DNA from: an uncultured Helicobacter sp.
Lineage (GTDB): Bacteria; Campylobacterota; Campylobacteria; Campylobacterales; Helicobacteraceae
DNA length: 50,664 nucleotides
Direction of reading: 5' to 3'
Assembly (NCBI RefSeq): GCF_947367035.1
Contig: NZ_CANBCA010000014.1
Span: forward strand, 1 to 50,664
Below the pieces are notes generated by a model. It was not told where the DNA came from. It was given only the letters and a program-made list of their open reading frames with translations, and made no database searches. This document shows positions 16,939-25,104 of this stretch, piece after piece (positions within the stretch are counted from its first letter, which is position 1; each line of letters starts with the position of its first letter). Made by a program: the position numbers and the translations under genes.

Positions 16939-18324
16939 ATGGATAAAATTTATGGAAGCATTGCAATTATTGGACGACCAAATGCTGGAAAAAGCTCCTT
17001 ATTTAACCGATTTTGCAAACAAAGAATCGCAATCACTTCAGAAATTGCAGGAACAACACGAGATATTAAAAAAGCAACGATTTCTTTACAAGGTTTGCCT
17101 TTTTTGATTTTAGATACTGGTGGATTAGAGAATAAAGATTCTTTGTTTGCAGATGTCTTTAAACATTCTATACAAGCGGGCGAAAGTGCGGACTTAATTC
17201 TCTATTTAGTAGATGGCAAAACTCCACCACAAACAATGGATAAAGAGATTTTTTATGCACTAGAACGCAAAAATCCAAATATTTTTTTGGTTATCAATAA
17301 AATAGATAATGACAAGGAAAAGCAACAGGCTTGGGAGTTTATGGAGTTTGGAGCAAAACAAGTCTTTCCTATCTCTGTCTCCCATAATCGCGGAATCTTG
17401 GAGCTTGAAAATGCAATTCTCTCCACTCTTAAAAATGATACATTAGAGCAACTTTTAAATGCAAAGGTAGAAGAGGATTTGGAGGAATTTTTAGAATCTG
17501 AAAACTCAACGCAATCTCAAGAGGATTCTATCATTAATATCGGAATCATCGGACGCGTCAATGTAGGGAAAAGTTCATTATTGAATGCTTTGCTTAGGGG
17601 CGAACGAGCCATCGTCTCCCCTATTGCCGGGACGACCATAGACCCCGTAGATGAAAAAGGAGAAATCAAAGGGCAATTAGTCAATTTCGTAGATACTGCT
17701 GGAATACGAAAAAGAGGTAAAGTTGAAGGTTTAGAGAAATTTGCGATGCAACGCACACGCGAAGTGCTAGAGCGCACAGACATTGCGCTTTTGGTGCTTG
17801 ATGCTTCCGCACCTTTTGTGGAATTAGATGAGAAAATCGCGGGATTGATAGACGAATACAAACTCGGTGTGATTGTTGTTTTAAATAAATGGGATATTGC
17901 ACATAAAGACTTTAAGGGGATAATGGAGGATTTTAAATTGCGTTTTAAGTTTTTAGAATACGCACCAACACTCACAATATCTGCTAAAAATGGGCGACAC
18001 ATTCAAAAGCTAGAAGAAGAAATTTTAAAAGTTTATTACAATTTTTCTTATCGGATTCCAACGGCAAAACTTAATGCAATCATCAAAGAAGCAACCTCTC
18101 GCCACCCGATTCCCAGCGATCACGGCAAAATTGTTAAAGTCTATTATGCGACACAATTTGAAAGTAAGCCGCCACAAATTGCATTGATTATGAATCGTCC
18201 TAAAAGCCTACATTTCAGCTATAAGCGGTATCTAGTAAATTTCTTGCGAGAGCAATTTGACTTTAGTGGCACACGTGTGATTTTCATTGCTAGGGGAAAA
18301 AATGATTTTGAGGAGGAATCTTAA
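16939..18324 (+). CDS. der: Ribosome-assembly GTPase Der (EngA)
   Basis: Der is a GTPase with two G domains needed for 50S subunit maturation. The 461 aa show G domain 1 with 'GRPNAGKSSLFNR', 'DTGG' and 'NKID'; an acidic linker (about 165-195); G domain 2 with 'GRVNVGKSSLLNALL', 'DTAGIRKRGKVEGLEKF' and 'NKWD'; and a C-terminal KH-like domain with 'SRHPIPSDHGKIVKVYYATQ' in part and 'SYKRYLVNFLREQFDF'. Length and motif order are normal. It is transcribed alone, divergently from the transporter pseudogene, with an AT-rich 100-base leader that should hold its promoter. Confidence 0.97.
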   Translation: MDKIYGSIAIIGRPNAGKSSLFNRFCKQRIAITSEIAGTTRDIKKATISLQGLPFLILDTGGLENKDSLFADVFKHSIQAGESADLILYLVDGKTPPQTMDKEIFYALERKNPNIFLVINKIDNDKEKQQAWEFMEFGAKQVFPISVSHNRGILELENAILSTLKNDTLEQLLNAKVEEDLEEFLESENSTQSQEDSIINIGIIGRVNVGKSSLLNALLRGERAIVSPIAGTTIDPVDEKGEIKGQLVNFVDTAGIRKRGKVEGLEKFAMQRTREVLERTDIALLVLDASAPFVELDEKIAGLIDEYKLGVIVVLNKWDIAHKDFKGIMEDFKLRFKFLEYAPTLTISAKNGRHIQKLEEEILKVYYNFSYRIPTAKLNAIIKEATSRHPIPSDHGKIVKVYYATQFESKPPQIALIMNRPKSLHFSYKRYLVNFLREQFDFSGTRVIFIARGKNDFEEES

Positions 18325-18334
18325 AGTATTTTTC

Positions 18335-18565
18335 ACTTCGTCATTGCGAGAATCCGTAGTATTTGTGGCGTACATTGCATTAGTAACTCACCTGCTTTAT
18401 CGCAAATCTATAATTTGGAATCTTACTTGAAAGCTAACCACTTTGGCATTTCAAGACGCACAGAGTGCAACGAAGCAATCTATAATTGCACTTCTTTAAA
18501 GATTCCATTGCAAAGGCTTCTTTATGCACGATGATAGATTGCAACACTTGCGTTTGTAATGAAGA
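18335..18565. repeat. Dispersed palindromic repeat, copy B (fragments)
   Basis: The 268-base gap between der and the 18593 gene holds CTTCGTCATTGCGAG at 18336-18350, CGAAGCAATCTATA at 18471-18484 and ATAGATTGCAAC at 18533-18544. These are the same words as copies A and C in both orientations. No gene is visible here; der transcription probably ends in this region. Confidence 0.55.
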
Positions 18566-18592
18566 ATTTCTGCCCTCTCTGTGAAACCTCTA

Positions 18593-19156
18593 TCAATGAC
18601 TTTTGAGATTGCGCAAACAAGCCATTAAAATAATCAGCAGATTTGCGACAATTAATCCACTAAAAAAGGCTAAAGCATTGAATGATTGCTGTTTTATAAG
18701 AGTCAAGATTCCAATCACAAGGAATCCATACGCAAAAAGACGCAAAGGAAGAAAAAACATTTTTGCACCTGTTTTGACATTGATAGTGCTGAAATTTTTC
18801 CAAATCTTACGCTTAGATCTTTTTGGCTTCTTTTGTGATTCCGCTTTGTCTATCTCCATTGCTTCTGATAGGTTGTGTAAATCTTTAGATTCTTCTTCCC
18901 GCAATTCCTCTTCAGCAATTTCTTGCTTACTTCTATAAAACTGCGCCAATGCTTCTAGCTCCTCTTTGGTTGCATTTTTGATAAGACTTTGGATTTTATG
19001 CTTTTGTATATAAAAAACGATGGAAACAATCAGCCCAAACGAAAGAAACGCAAAGATAAAATTAAGTGCAAAGGTTGTCCCAAAACCAATCCATACTCCT
19101 AGAGAGAATAATCCTATGATAAAAACAAAAGCCAAAAATAACTTTGAGAATCCCAT
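18593..19156 (-). CDS. Hypothetical membrane protein, four predicted helices
   Basis: I do not recognise this 187-aa protein. It has two hydrophobic helices at the N-terminus (about 4-26 and 28-48), a charged cytoplasmic loop with an acidic helix and a basic patch ('SQKKPKRSKRKIWKN', about 50-125), and two more helices at about 133-152 and 160-180. It lies five bases after the AtpZ/AtpI-like gene and is the last gene of the hemL operon. The start follows directly from the upstream gene. Function is unknown. Confidence 0.72.
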   Translation of the reverse strand: MGFSKLFLAFVFIIGLFSLGVWIGFGTTFALNFIFAFLSFGLIVSIVFYIQKHKIQSLIKNATKEELEALAQFYRSKQEIAEEELREEESKDLHNLSEAMEIDKAESQKKPKRSKRKIWKNFSTINVKTGAKMFFLPLRLFAYGFLVIGILTLIKQQSFNALAFFSGLIVANLLIILMACLRNLKSH

Positions 19157-19161
19157 TTTAT

Positions 19162-19542
19162 TTAATCATCATCGTCTTCATCATCAAAATCTTTTGGATT
19201 ATTTGCAGTAGAGGCATATTTTGGGTCTTTTGCAAGTTCGTCCAACTCTTTTTTTTGACGCTTGTAGGCTTTATAAACATTCAAAATCGCCGCACACACG
19301 CCCCACACAACACCAAGCCAAAAGAGCCAACGCATACTAAAAAGTGATTCTAAGCCATAACCAATCCCTACCCCAATTAACACCGCAACTACAATAGAAA
19401 TCCCGAGTGTGGCATTAGAATACGCCAACATTGCATCTTTGTATTTTAACTCTTCTTTGGGTTTGAAATCACTTTGCGATTCTGTATTTTGTGTATTTTC
19501 TTGTGGATCTTTATTCGTGATAGATTTTTGTTTATTTTCCAT
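19162..19542 (-). CDS. AtpZ/AtpI-like membrane protein
   Basis: The 126 aa have a hydrophilic N-terminal tail (1-35), two transmembrane helices (about 45-66, '[20 protein letters not shown]', and 70-92, '[22 protein letters not shown]'), and a C-terminus ending in an acidic Asp/Glu run. Gly-rich first helix plus 'GxxxGxxxN-x-Y' in the second is the AtpZ/AtpI pattern, a family that helps ATP synthase c-ring assembly and may carry Mg2+. It overlaps hemL by 11 bases, with GGAGA inside the hemL end. It is not near ATP synthase genes here; the same hemL linkage exists in H. pylori as I recall. Confidence 0.75.
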   Translation of the reverse strand: MENKQKSITNKDPQENTQNTESQSDFKPKEELKYKDAMLAYSNATLGISIVVAVLIGVGIGYGLESLFSMRWLFWLGVVWGVCAAILNVYKAYKRQKKELDELAKDPKYASTANNPKDFDDEDDDD

Positions 19543-20851
19543 AAGTTTTTATCTCCAACAGCACTTCTCTTGCCCTTTCTAACACACCATCTATTAAATT
19601 CTCGTCCATTACAGCGCAAATAAATCCTGTTTCAAACTGCGAGGCAGCAAAATAAACTCCCTTATTTAACATTCCTTGATGAAAGCGCGCAAACATTTCT
19701 GTATCACTTTTAAGCGCGTCTTGGAAGTTTCTTACCTTTTTGTCGTTAAAAAAGAATCCAAACATACTTCCACGCACACAAGTTTGCAAAGGAATCTGGA
19801 ACTCTGTGCAGAGGCTTTCTAGTCCTTGCGTGAGCTTTAAGGCTAAACCCTCCAATCTTTCATAGATTTTGGAATCTTCTTTTAATTTCCGCAATGAAAC
19901 AAGCCCAGCACTCATTGCCACAGGATTCCCGCTTAAAGTGCCTGCTTGATATACTGCACCCTTAGGAGAGAGCAAATCCATAATCTCTGCTCTCCCACCA
20001 AACGCACCCACAGGCATACCACCTCCAATCACTTTGCCAAAAGTTGCCAAATCACCCCGCACAGAATAGAACTTTTGCGAACCACATAAACTTGCCCTAA
20101 ATCCACTCATCACTTCATCTAAAATTAGTAAAATTTCGTGTTTGTCACAAAGTTTTCTTAATCCCTGTAAAAACTCTACTTCGCTTGGCACAAGTCCCAT
20201 ATTTCCGGCAATTGGTTCTAGGATAATACAAGCAACACCTTTTCCTTGCTTTTGACTTAAAGCAATGCAAGATTCTACACTTGCTAAATCATTGTATTGT
20301 GCAACAAATGTATGCTTGACAAAATCTTGCGGCACACCGGGCGAGCTAGGATTTCCAAAGGTCGCCATTCCACTTCCAGCAGAAACCAACAGAGAATCAC
20401 TATGCCCGTGGTAACAACCCTCAAACTTGATAATATCCTCTCTTTTTGTAAAGGCGCGAGCAAGACGAATCGCACTCATCGTTGCTTCTGTTCCGCTTGA
20501 AACAAAACGAATCTTTTCTATCCCCTCTACAATCTCAATAACTTCTTTAGCAAGTGCGGTTTCTAAAGTCGTAGGTGCGCCAAAAGATAAACCCTTTTTC
20601 ACAGATTCTATGACTGCTTCCTCTATCTCTTTATCACAATGTCCAAAAATCAATGGACCCCAGCTCTGTACAAAGTCAATATAGCGATTCCTATCTTCAT
20701 CAATCAAATATGCTCCCACCCCATTGGTAATAAAAGGTGGAGTGCCACCAACACTTTGAAAAGCACGCACAGGAGAATTAACACCGCCGGGAATTACTTG
20801 CTTTGCTTCATTGAAGTCATTAATACTATTGAGATAATTTAAAGATTCCAT
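19532..20851 (-). CDS. hemL: Glutamate-1-semialdehyde 2,1-aminomutase
   Basis: HemL converts glutamate-1-semialdehyde to 5-aminolevulinate, an early step of haem synthesis by the C5 pathway, using PLP. At 439 aa it has the usual length. Visible motifs are '[20 protein letters not shown]', '[15 protein letters not shown]', '[19 protein letters not shown]', '[12 protein letters not shown]', '[11 protein letters not shown]' and the PLP lysine in '[16 protein letters not shown]'. AAAGGGA lies six bases before the ATG. It heads a three-gene unit with the AtpZ/AtpI-like and membrane proteins. Confidence 0.97.
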   Translation of the reverse strand: MESLNYLNSINDFNEAKQVIPGGVNSPVRAFQSVGGTPPFITNGVGAYLIDEDRNRYIDFVQSWGPLIFGHCDKEIEEAVIESVKKGLSFGAPTTLETALAKEVIEIVEGIEKIRFVSSGTEATMSAIRLARAFTKREDIIKFEGCYHGHSDSLLVSAGSGMATFGNPSSPGVPQDFVKHTFVAQYNDLASVESCIALSQKQGKGVACIILEPIAGNMGLVPSEVEFLQGLRKLCDKHEILLILDEVMSGFRASLCGSQKFYSVRGDLATFGKVIGGGMPVGAFGGRAEIMDLLSPKGAVYQAGTLSGNPVAMSAGLVSLRKLKEDSKIYERLEGLALKLTQGLESLCTEFQIPLQTCVRGSMFGFFFNDKKVRNFQDALKSDTEMFARFHQGMLNKGVYFAASQFETGFICAVMDENLIDGVLERAREVLLEIKTYGK

Positions 20852-20924
20852 TTTTTCCCTTTCAAAAATAAATTACAAAGATGTTGAAATTTTAGGCTTC
20901 TAGACATCAATATTCAAAGCTTGC

Positions 20925-22094
20925 TCATTTAATCTTATGTGCGACAAATTTTGATAGATTATTCAAAATTTCTCCTCCCTTGCGGAATCCCAATGCACAA
21001 GCCTCATAAGCATAAAAAACATTGGGTTGATAGAGGCTCCCATTATGATGATTTTGCATTGCAAATGCTTGGTAAATCTCTGGATAGTTTTCATATTCCC
21101 CACTGCATTTATGAAGGATTTTCCCTTGTGCGTCCAAGATACTTACACTCTCTCCCTCTCTCCCAAAAGCGTGCTTTTTGACTTGTTTTTGATGGAGTGG
21201 TTCATAAGAGGTTTCAAGTAATAAAGGGTGATTGGGAAACAAATCCCATAGAACCTTTAACATTCGTTTGCTTTGAAACATCAATGTATAAGCAGGATTT
21301 AAAAAAATTGTATTTTTATTGGCTATCATTGCTGTGATGAGTTGTGCTAACTCTGGTTCATCTACTGCAATGCTTTCCCAAGGAATGAGTTTAAACCAAA
21401 ATTCGTAGTTCTTATTATCAAAGCTTAAGCCATTTTGCTCCTCTAGCACTGCTTCGTGTGCATAACAAAAATTTGTTTCAAATCCTGCTTCTTTAGCGAT
21501 GACTTCTAGCAATCGCACCGTGCGCTCTTCCTCTTCGCTGCCTTGAATGCTAGAAAAAAGGATCTTCCAACCCTCATAAATTTCATTAAAATGAGAAATA
21601 TCCTCACCTAGTGTAATCATTCGTTTGAAATTATCCCCTAGCGCTTCATAGAGATTATTAAATTGCAAAGATTCTTTAAAACCATTTTTTTTCAACAATG
21701 CCCATTGGATAATGGCACTTTCATAAACCATTGTAGGCGTATCAGCGTTAAACTCCAATAGCTTAATGGGATTTCCATCTAATCCACCAGCTAAATCAAA
21801 GCGTCCATATAAATGCCAATGCACTTCTTCCTCCCAACTTCGTTCAATAGCTTCTACAAGATTAAATGGAATTCCAATTTCAAAAAACAAATCATTATCT
21901 ATGACATATTGCCCTGCTTCTACATACATCTCATAGAGTTCGTTGGCAGCATCATAAAACCCCTGTGCCTCTTCCTCACTCATTTCAATAATCTCATCAC
22001 TGACATAAGGTGTGTTATCAATATCTGTGTGCCAATTAAGCCCTAAATCTTCTAAATCCGCATTCGTAAGAGGTTGTGCATTTAAAATCTGCAT
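20925..22094 (-). CDS. Glutathionylspermidine synthase-like ATP-grasp ligase
   Basis: An ATP-grasp amide-bond ligase of the glutathionylspermidine-synthase C-terminal family (as in E. coli YgiC/YjfC). The frame runs open to 22346, but that would overlap the lipoprotein gene by 250 bases; I take the ATG at 22094 with GGTGG upstream (389 aa); ATG 22106 is possible. Typical segments are 'GLNWHTDIDNTPYVSDE', 'RFDLAGGLDGNPIKLLEFNADTP', 'WKILFSSIQGSEEEERTV', 'FKLIPWESIAVDEPEL', 'FLNPAYTLMFQSKRML' and 'CALGFRKGGEIL'. No amidase domain is present, so it is not full glutathionylspermidine synthase. It is one base from the lipoprotein stop, so the two are coupled. Substrate is unknown. Confidence 0.85.
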   Translation of the reverse strand: MQILNAQPLTNADLEDLGLNWHTDIDNTPYVSDEIIEMSEEEAQGFYDAANELYEMYVEAGQYVIDNDLFFEIGIPFNLVEAIERSWEEEVHWHLYGRFDLAGGLDGNPIKLLEFNADTPTMVYESAIIQWALLKKNGFKESLQFNNLYEALGDNFKRMITLGEDISHFNEIYEGWKILFSSIQGSEEEERTVRLLEVIAKEAGFETNFCYAHEAVLEEQNGLSFDNKNYEFWFKLIPWESIAVDEPELAQLITAMIANKNTIFLNPAYTLMFQSKRMLKVLWDLFPNHPLLLETSYEPLHQKQVKKHAFGREGESVSILDAQGKILHKCSGEYENYPEIYQAFAMQNHHNGSLYQPNVFYAYEACALGFRKGGEILNNLSKFVAHKIK

Positions 22095-22095
22095 T

Positions 22096-22731
22096 TTAGC
22101 CACCATAACTTGAACGAGAATTTGAAGTGCTAGAGCGATTCTGTGTAGAGCCTGTGTTGTTTGGAGAATAAAACCCACTGCGTCCGGCTGCTGCACCTGT
22201 TCTTGTATTGGCATTTTGTTTAAAAGAACTTTGGGAGCGTTCATAAGCTTGAGGGGTTTTATAGCTTGTTCTTTGTTGGGATTGGTAATTTTGATTATTA
22301 AAGAGCTTGCTTCCAATCCAACTTCCAAGAATTGCTCCTGCTGCACTTGCTAAAATAGTCTCTCCAAGTGATAATCCCCCTCCTGTTGGATTCGTAAGCT
22401 GCGAAGTGCCTGCTTCTATCTTTTTATTTTCCTCTGCGATGATTTGGTCAATTTCTTCTTGGCTTAAGATTCTCTCTTCCCCATTTTCGCGCAAAATTAC
22501 GCGTGTTTGTGCGCTTGGAACTTCATCAAGTATTTTATAACTACCATCGGGTTGCTTTTCAATCGTAACAGTAGCACCTTTTTTGGCTGCCTCTTGAATG
22601 CCACTTTGTGCATTTTCTTGTGTGCCATTTCCGCAACCAACGATAAGTAAAACTGCGGCTAATCCCAAGCCGCTTTTGCTAAATTCACCCACGATTCTTG
22701 GGTCAGAAATCTTTTTTAAATACTTTTTCAT
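22096..22731 (-). CDS. UPF0323-family lipoprotein
   Basis: The 211 aa match the UPF0323 family (HP0232 in H. pylori). An N-terminal signal ends in a lipobox-like 'LIVGCGNG' (Cys about 33), so it should be lipidated and exported. A middle part (about 50-115) contains 'VTIEKQPDGSYKILDEVPS' and 'GEERILSQEEIDQII'; a Gly-rich hydrophobic stretch ('GETILASAAGAILGSWIGSKLF', about 123-145) follows. The last 65 residues are low-complexity Ser/Arg/Asn/Gln and end in Tyr-Gly-Gly. It is directly followed by an ATP-grasp ligase, an arrangement like ygiB-ygiC of E. coli. Confidence 0.86.
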   Translation of the reverse strand: MKKYLKKISDPRIVGEFSKSGLGLAAVLLIVGCGNGTQENAQSGIQEAAKKGATVTIEKQPDGSYKILDEVPSAQTRVILRENGEERILSQEEIDQIIAEENKKIEAGTSQLTNPTGGGLSLGETILASAAGAILGSWIGSKLFNNQNYQSQQRTSYKTPQAYERSQSSFKQNANTRTGAAAGRSGFYSPNNTGSTQNRSSTSNSRSSYGG

Positions 22732-22852
22732 CTAAACACTCCTAAAAAATATAAAGATTCTGTGCATTATACCAAATACAATTATAAATAAGTTATAAAT
22801 AAACTCTTGGCTTTAAGTTTTTTGGAAAAAATCCTTAATTTTTTAAAATTAT

Positions 22853-22870
22853 ATTATGATAATTATTTTC
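22853..22870 (+). promoter_or_regulatory. Candidate Fur box upstream of porin
   Basis: ATTATGATAATTATTTTC matches the E. coli Fur core ATAATGATAATCATTATC at 15 of 18 positions by eye. It lies about 77 bases upstream of the porin ATG in an AT-rich gap that makes chance matches more likely. It would imply iron-dependent control of the porin and perhaps the Cys-rich protein. Confidence 0.5.
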
Positions 22871-22946
22871 ATTTAAGTTTTTTAATTGTAAGATTCTATC
22901 TCATTTTTAATCACCTTGATTGAAATTTTGAAATGAAAGGGTTTTT

Positions 22947-24308
22947 ATGAACATCAAAAAATCAAGTTTAAGTCTAATAGGGCTTTTGGCGCTTGCGACA
23001 AACGCAAATGCGCAGAGCTTAGAGGAAGCAATAAAGGGGATAGATGTCAGCGGATTTTTACGTTATGAATATGAAGACAATCGTTTTAAAAATCCTCAAT
23101 TTAACAAAGACGGCGAAAAAAGCGGCGATGTAGAGCATACTTGGCACGCAGAAGCAGAGTTTAAAATCCCTGCTTCAGAGAATCTCGCACTTAATCTCGG
23201 AATTTATTATGAAACCTCTCAAAACACAAACCACGGCAAAGGCGTGGATTTAAACAACGATGGCATAATAGATAATTCGGAATCCTTTTGGGGTTATGGG
23301 CTTGGCTCGGGTAAAGATAATAGCTTTGGCGTAAGCACCTTTAATGCCTTGATTACACCGGATTCTACAAGCACAAATATCACGCTTGGAAAAATGCGCT
23401 TAGATACGCCTCTAAATGACGAAGGAGAGGACAGAGGAACAGGAATTTTGATTGTTAATAGCGATTTGCCTAGCATTAGTTTAGTCGCAGGAGCGTTTGA
23501 TTCTTGGGCATTAGACGACATAAAAGATGATTTACCAAAAGAAGCAAGCATTACCAAACCGCTCTATCTGCTTGCGGGAATTGGGAATTGGGAGTTTGAC
23601 TTTGGCAACATAGAATCGCAACTTTGGTATTTCCATATTGATGATATTGTGGATTCTGCATTCTTTTATCAGCTCGGATTCTATCAAGATTTCTTTCATT
23701 TAAGCGGACAATATGCTTATGCACAAACCAAAAGCTCCGGCGTAGCAAATCTCATACAGGCTTTGGGTGGAAATTATAATAGAATGCAAACAAAAAGCGA
23801 CTTTATCAGCCTTGAAGCCGGTGTAGATTTAGCAAAATTGGAGATTCCATTAGATTTGAATCTTGGCTATATTACCAACACAAAAGATAATTTCGCAGTC
23901 TCTTTGGACGATGAGGGTGCATTGCAAATGGCGGGTGCGGTTTGGTTTGATAATTATGACACCACAGGAGTAAATTTTTCTGCGATTGGGGGCGCAATCA
24001 ACAAAAATGCAGAAAAAGACTTAGATGTCTTTTATGCATTTTTGTCCTATGATTTGCTTGAAAATCTAAATATGGGAATAGATTATGTCAATGGTAAAAA
24101 TAAAGTCAAAGATATTTCAAGTCGTGTTACAACAAACATTGACTTTTATGAAATTACACCAAATCTTACTTGGGGATACAATGAAAACTTAGAAATCTAT
24201 GCCTATTATGCGTTTTTAAAAACAGAGCGTAGCGGAAATTATGTCTCTCCAGAAACAGGTTTGGAAAATAGAAATCAATTCAAAGTAGAAATTGTTTATA
24301 CATTTTAA
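22947..24308 (+). CDS. Outer-membrane porin, Campylobacter MOMP-like
   Basis: A 453-aa outer-membrane beta-barrel. A Sec signal peptide (residues 1-22, 'SLIGLLALATNANA') precedes mature 'QSLEEAIKGIDVSGFLRYEYED', the opening typical of campylobacterotal major outer-membrane/Opr-type porins. Alternating hydrophobic strands recur throughout and the C-terminus is 'NQFKVEIVYTF', ending in the aromatic Phe used by BAM. Putative extracellular loops are Asp/Asn-rich, for example 'GVDLNNDGIIDNSESFWG' (about 95-112), which has calcium-loop-like spacing. Start is ATG with AAAGG eight bases upstream. It probably forms a trimeric solute channel; the Fur-like box upstream hints at iron control. Confidence 0.85.
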   Translation: MNIKKSSLSLIGLLALATNANAQSLEEAIKGIDVSGFLRYEYEDNRFKNPQFNKDGEKSGDVEHTWHAEAEFKIPASENLALNLGIYYETSQNTNHGKGVDLNNDGIIDNSESFWGYGLGSGKDNSFGVSTFNALITPDSTSTNITLGKMRLDTPLNDEGEDRGTGILIVNSDLPSISLVAGAFDSWALDDIKDDLPKEASITKPLYLLAGIGNWEFDFGNIESQLWYFHIDDIVDSAFFYQLGFYQDFFHLSGQYAYAQTKSSGVANLIQALGGNYNRMQTKSDFISLEAGVDLAKLEIPLDLNLGYITNTKDNFAVSLDDEGALQMAGAVWFDNYDTTGVNFSAIGGAINKNAEKDLDVFYAFLSYDLLENLNMGIDYVNGKNKVKDISSRVTTNIDFYEITPNLTWGYNENLEIYAYYAFLKTERSGNYVSPETGLENRNQFKVEIVYTF

Positions 24309-24320
24309 TGGTTAAAATTT

Positions 24321-24352
24321 AAGATTCTATGAATCTCATAGAATCTTGTTTT
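24321..24352 (+). terminator. Strong hairpin after porin gene
   Basis: AAGATTCTATG (24321-24331) and CATAGAATCTT (24337-24347) form a perfect 11-bp stem with a 5-base loop, followed by GTTTT. It looks like an intrinsic terminator for the porin, but the ribosome binding site of the next small gene begins right after it, so partial read-through is possible. Confidence 0.75.
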
Positions 24353-24361
24353 GGAGGTTAA

Positions 24362-24505
24362 ATGGAAACTTTTATCTTAGGATTTATTTTCGTTGGTGCG
24401 CTTTTATACTTTGGCTATAAACTTTACCCCAAAAAAGATAAGGGTTGCAGTTGCGGTTGTAGTGATTCTTCAAAAAAACCTCACAAACTGCAAGACAACC
24501 CATAA
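24362..24505 (+). CDS. FeoB-associated Cys-rich membrane protein, 47 aa
   Basis: A small gene with GGAGG four bases before the ATG. The 47 aa are METFILGFIFVGALLYFGYK followed by LYPKKDKGCSCGCSDSS and a Lys-rich tail. One N-terminal helix (about 4-20) is followed by a Cys-x-Cys-x-Cys cluster (GCSCGCS, residues 28-34). This is the layout of the FeoB-associated Cys-rich membrane protein family, thought to assist ferrous iron import. feoB is not in this window. It follows a porin behind a Fur-like site, which supports an iron link. The short length leaves some doubt about family, less about it being a gene. Confidence 0.75.
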   Translation: METFILGFIFVGALLYFGYKLYPKKDKGCSCGCSDSSKKPHKLQDNP

Positions 24506-24510
24506 TCCAC

Positions 24511-24580
24511 ATAGATTGCCACGACTTCTACGAAGTCTCGCAATGACAAAAACAAGCTACTGCGTCCTTAGCAATCTATT
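24511..24580. repeat. Dispersed palindromic repeat, copy C
   Basis: ATTGC (24515-24519) pairs with GCAAT (24540-24544), and inside it GACTTC (24523-24528) pairs with GAAGTC (24532-24537) around TAC, giving a long nested hairpin. AGCAATCTATT follows at 24570-24580. This is the best-preserved copy and is the reverse orientation of copy A. Confidence 0.7.
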
Positions 24581-24690
24581 AAAAATCGCCTTTAAGATTT
24601 CATTGCAGAGTTTAGGAAATTTGCAAAAATTATTATAAAATATCCTTTTACATCGCTAAAAACTATCAAATATCAAACTTGGACAAATCA

Positions 24691-25104
24691 ATGAAAAAAT
24701 ACCCATTAGGAATCCTACTTTGTGCGACTTGCGATTCTGCCTTTGTGATTGGTGCGCTTTTGGCTAATATCAAGGAAAAATGTGCCGATAAGGTGGATAT
24801 TTTCTATTTGATTCACGATGGTTTTAGCAAGAGCGACAAAAAAGCCTTAAAACACAGACAAGAAGCAAGATTTTATGCGCACATCATTGCTAAAAAGCCC
24901 CATTTAAAATTGCCTCCTTTGGAATCTTATGAGGATTACAAGAGCGCAATCTACGAAAAGCAAACTTTCTCTTATCGCTTAGGTGCGAGCTTGATTCAAG
25001 CCTGCAAAACAATCCATAAAGGCGGATTAGTAAAATTCTATAAAGAAGCTAAAAGACTGCAAAAAGAATCACGGGAAAAATATGCGCCTAAAATCCTTTC
25101 TTAG
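24691..25104 (+). pseudogene. Glycosyltransferase remnant lacking its catalytic core
   Basis: The 137 aa join what looks like the N-terminus of a family 8-type glycosyltransferase ('YPLGILLCATCDSAFVIGAL', then 'KVDIFYLIHDGFSKSDKKAL') to the C-terminal tail of such an enzyme ('KPHLKLPPLESYEDYKSAIY', then 'FSYRLGASLIQACKTIHKGG'). The tail matches the end of the 14448-15703 pseudogene ('NPHIKPPELSQYSDLQEAL'). The central region with the DxD metal-binding motif is missing, so an in-frame internal deletion is likely. TTG 24679 is an alternative start, but ATG 24691 is more natural. It overlaps pglB by 23 bases, so it may remain only as a leader for pglB translation. Confidence 0.65.

Noticed and set aside
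22095-22346. N-terminal extension of the ATP-grasp ligase
   Set aside because: It lies entirely within the lipoprotein gene in another frame; the conserved protein begins near 22094.
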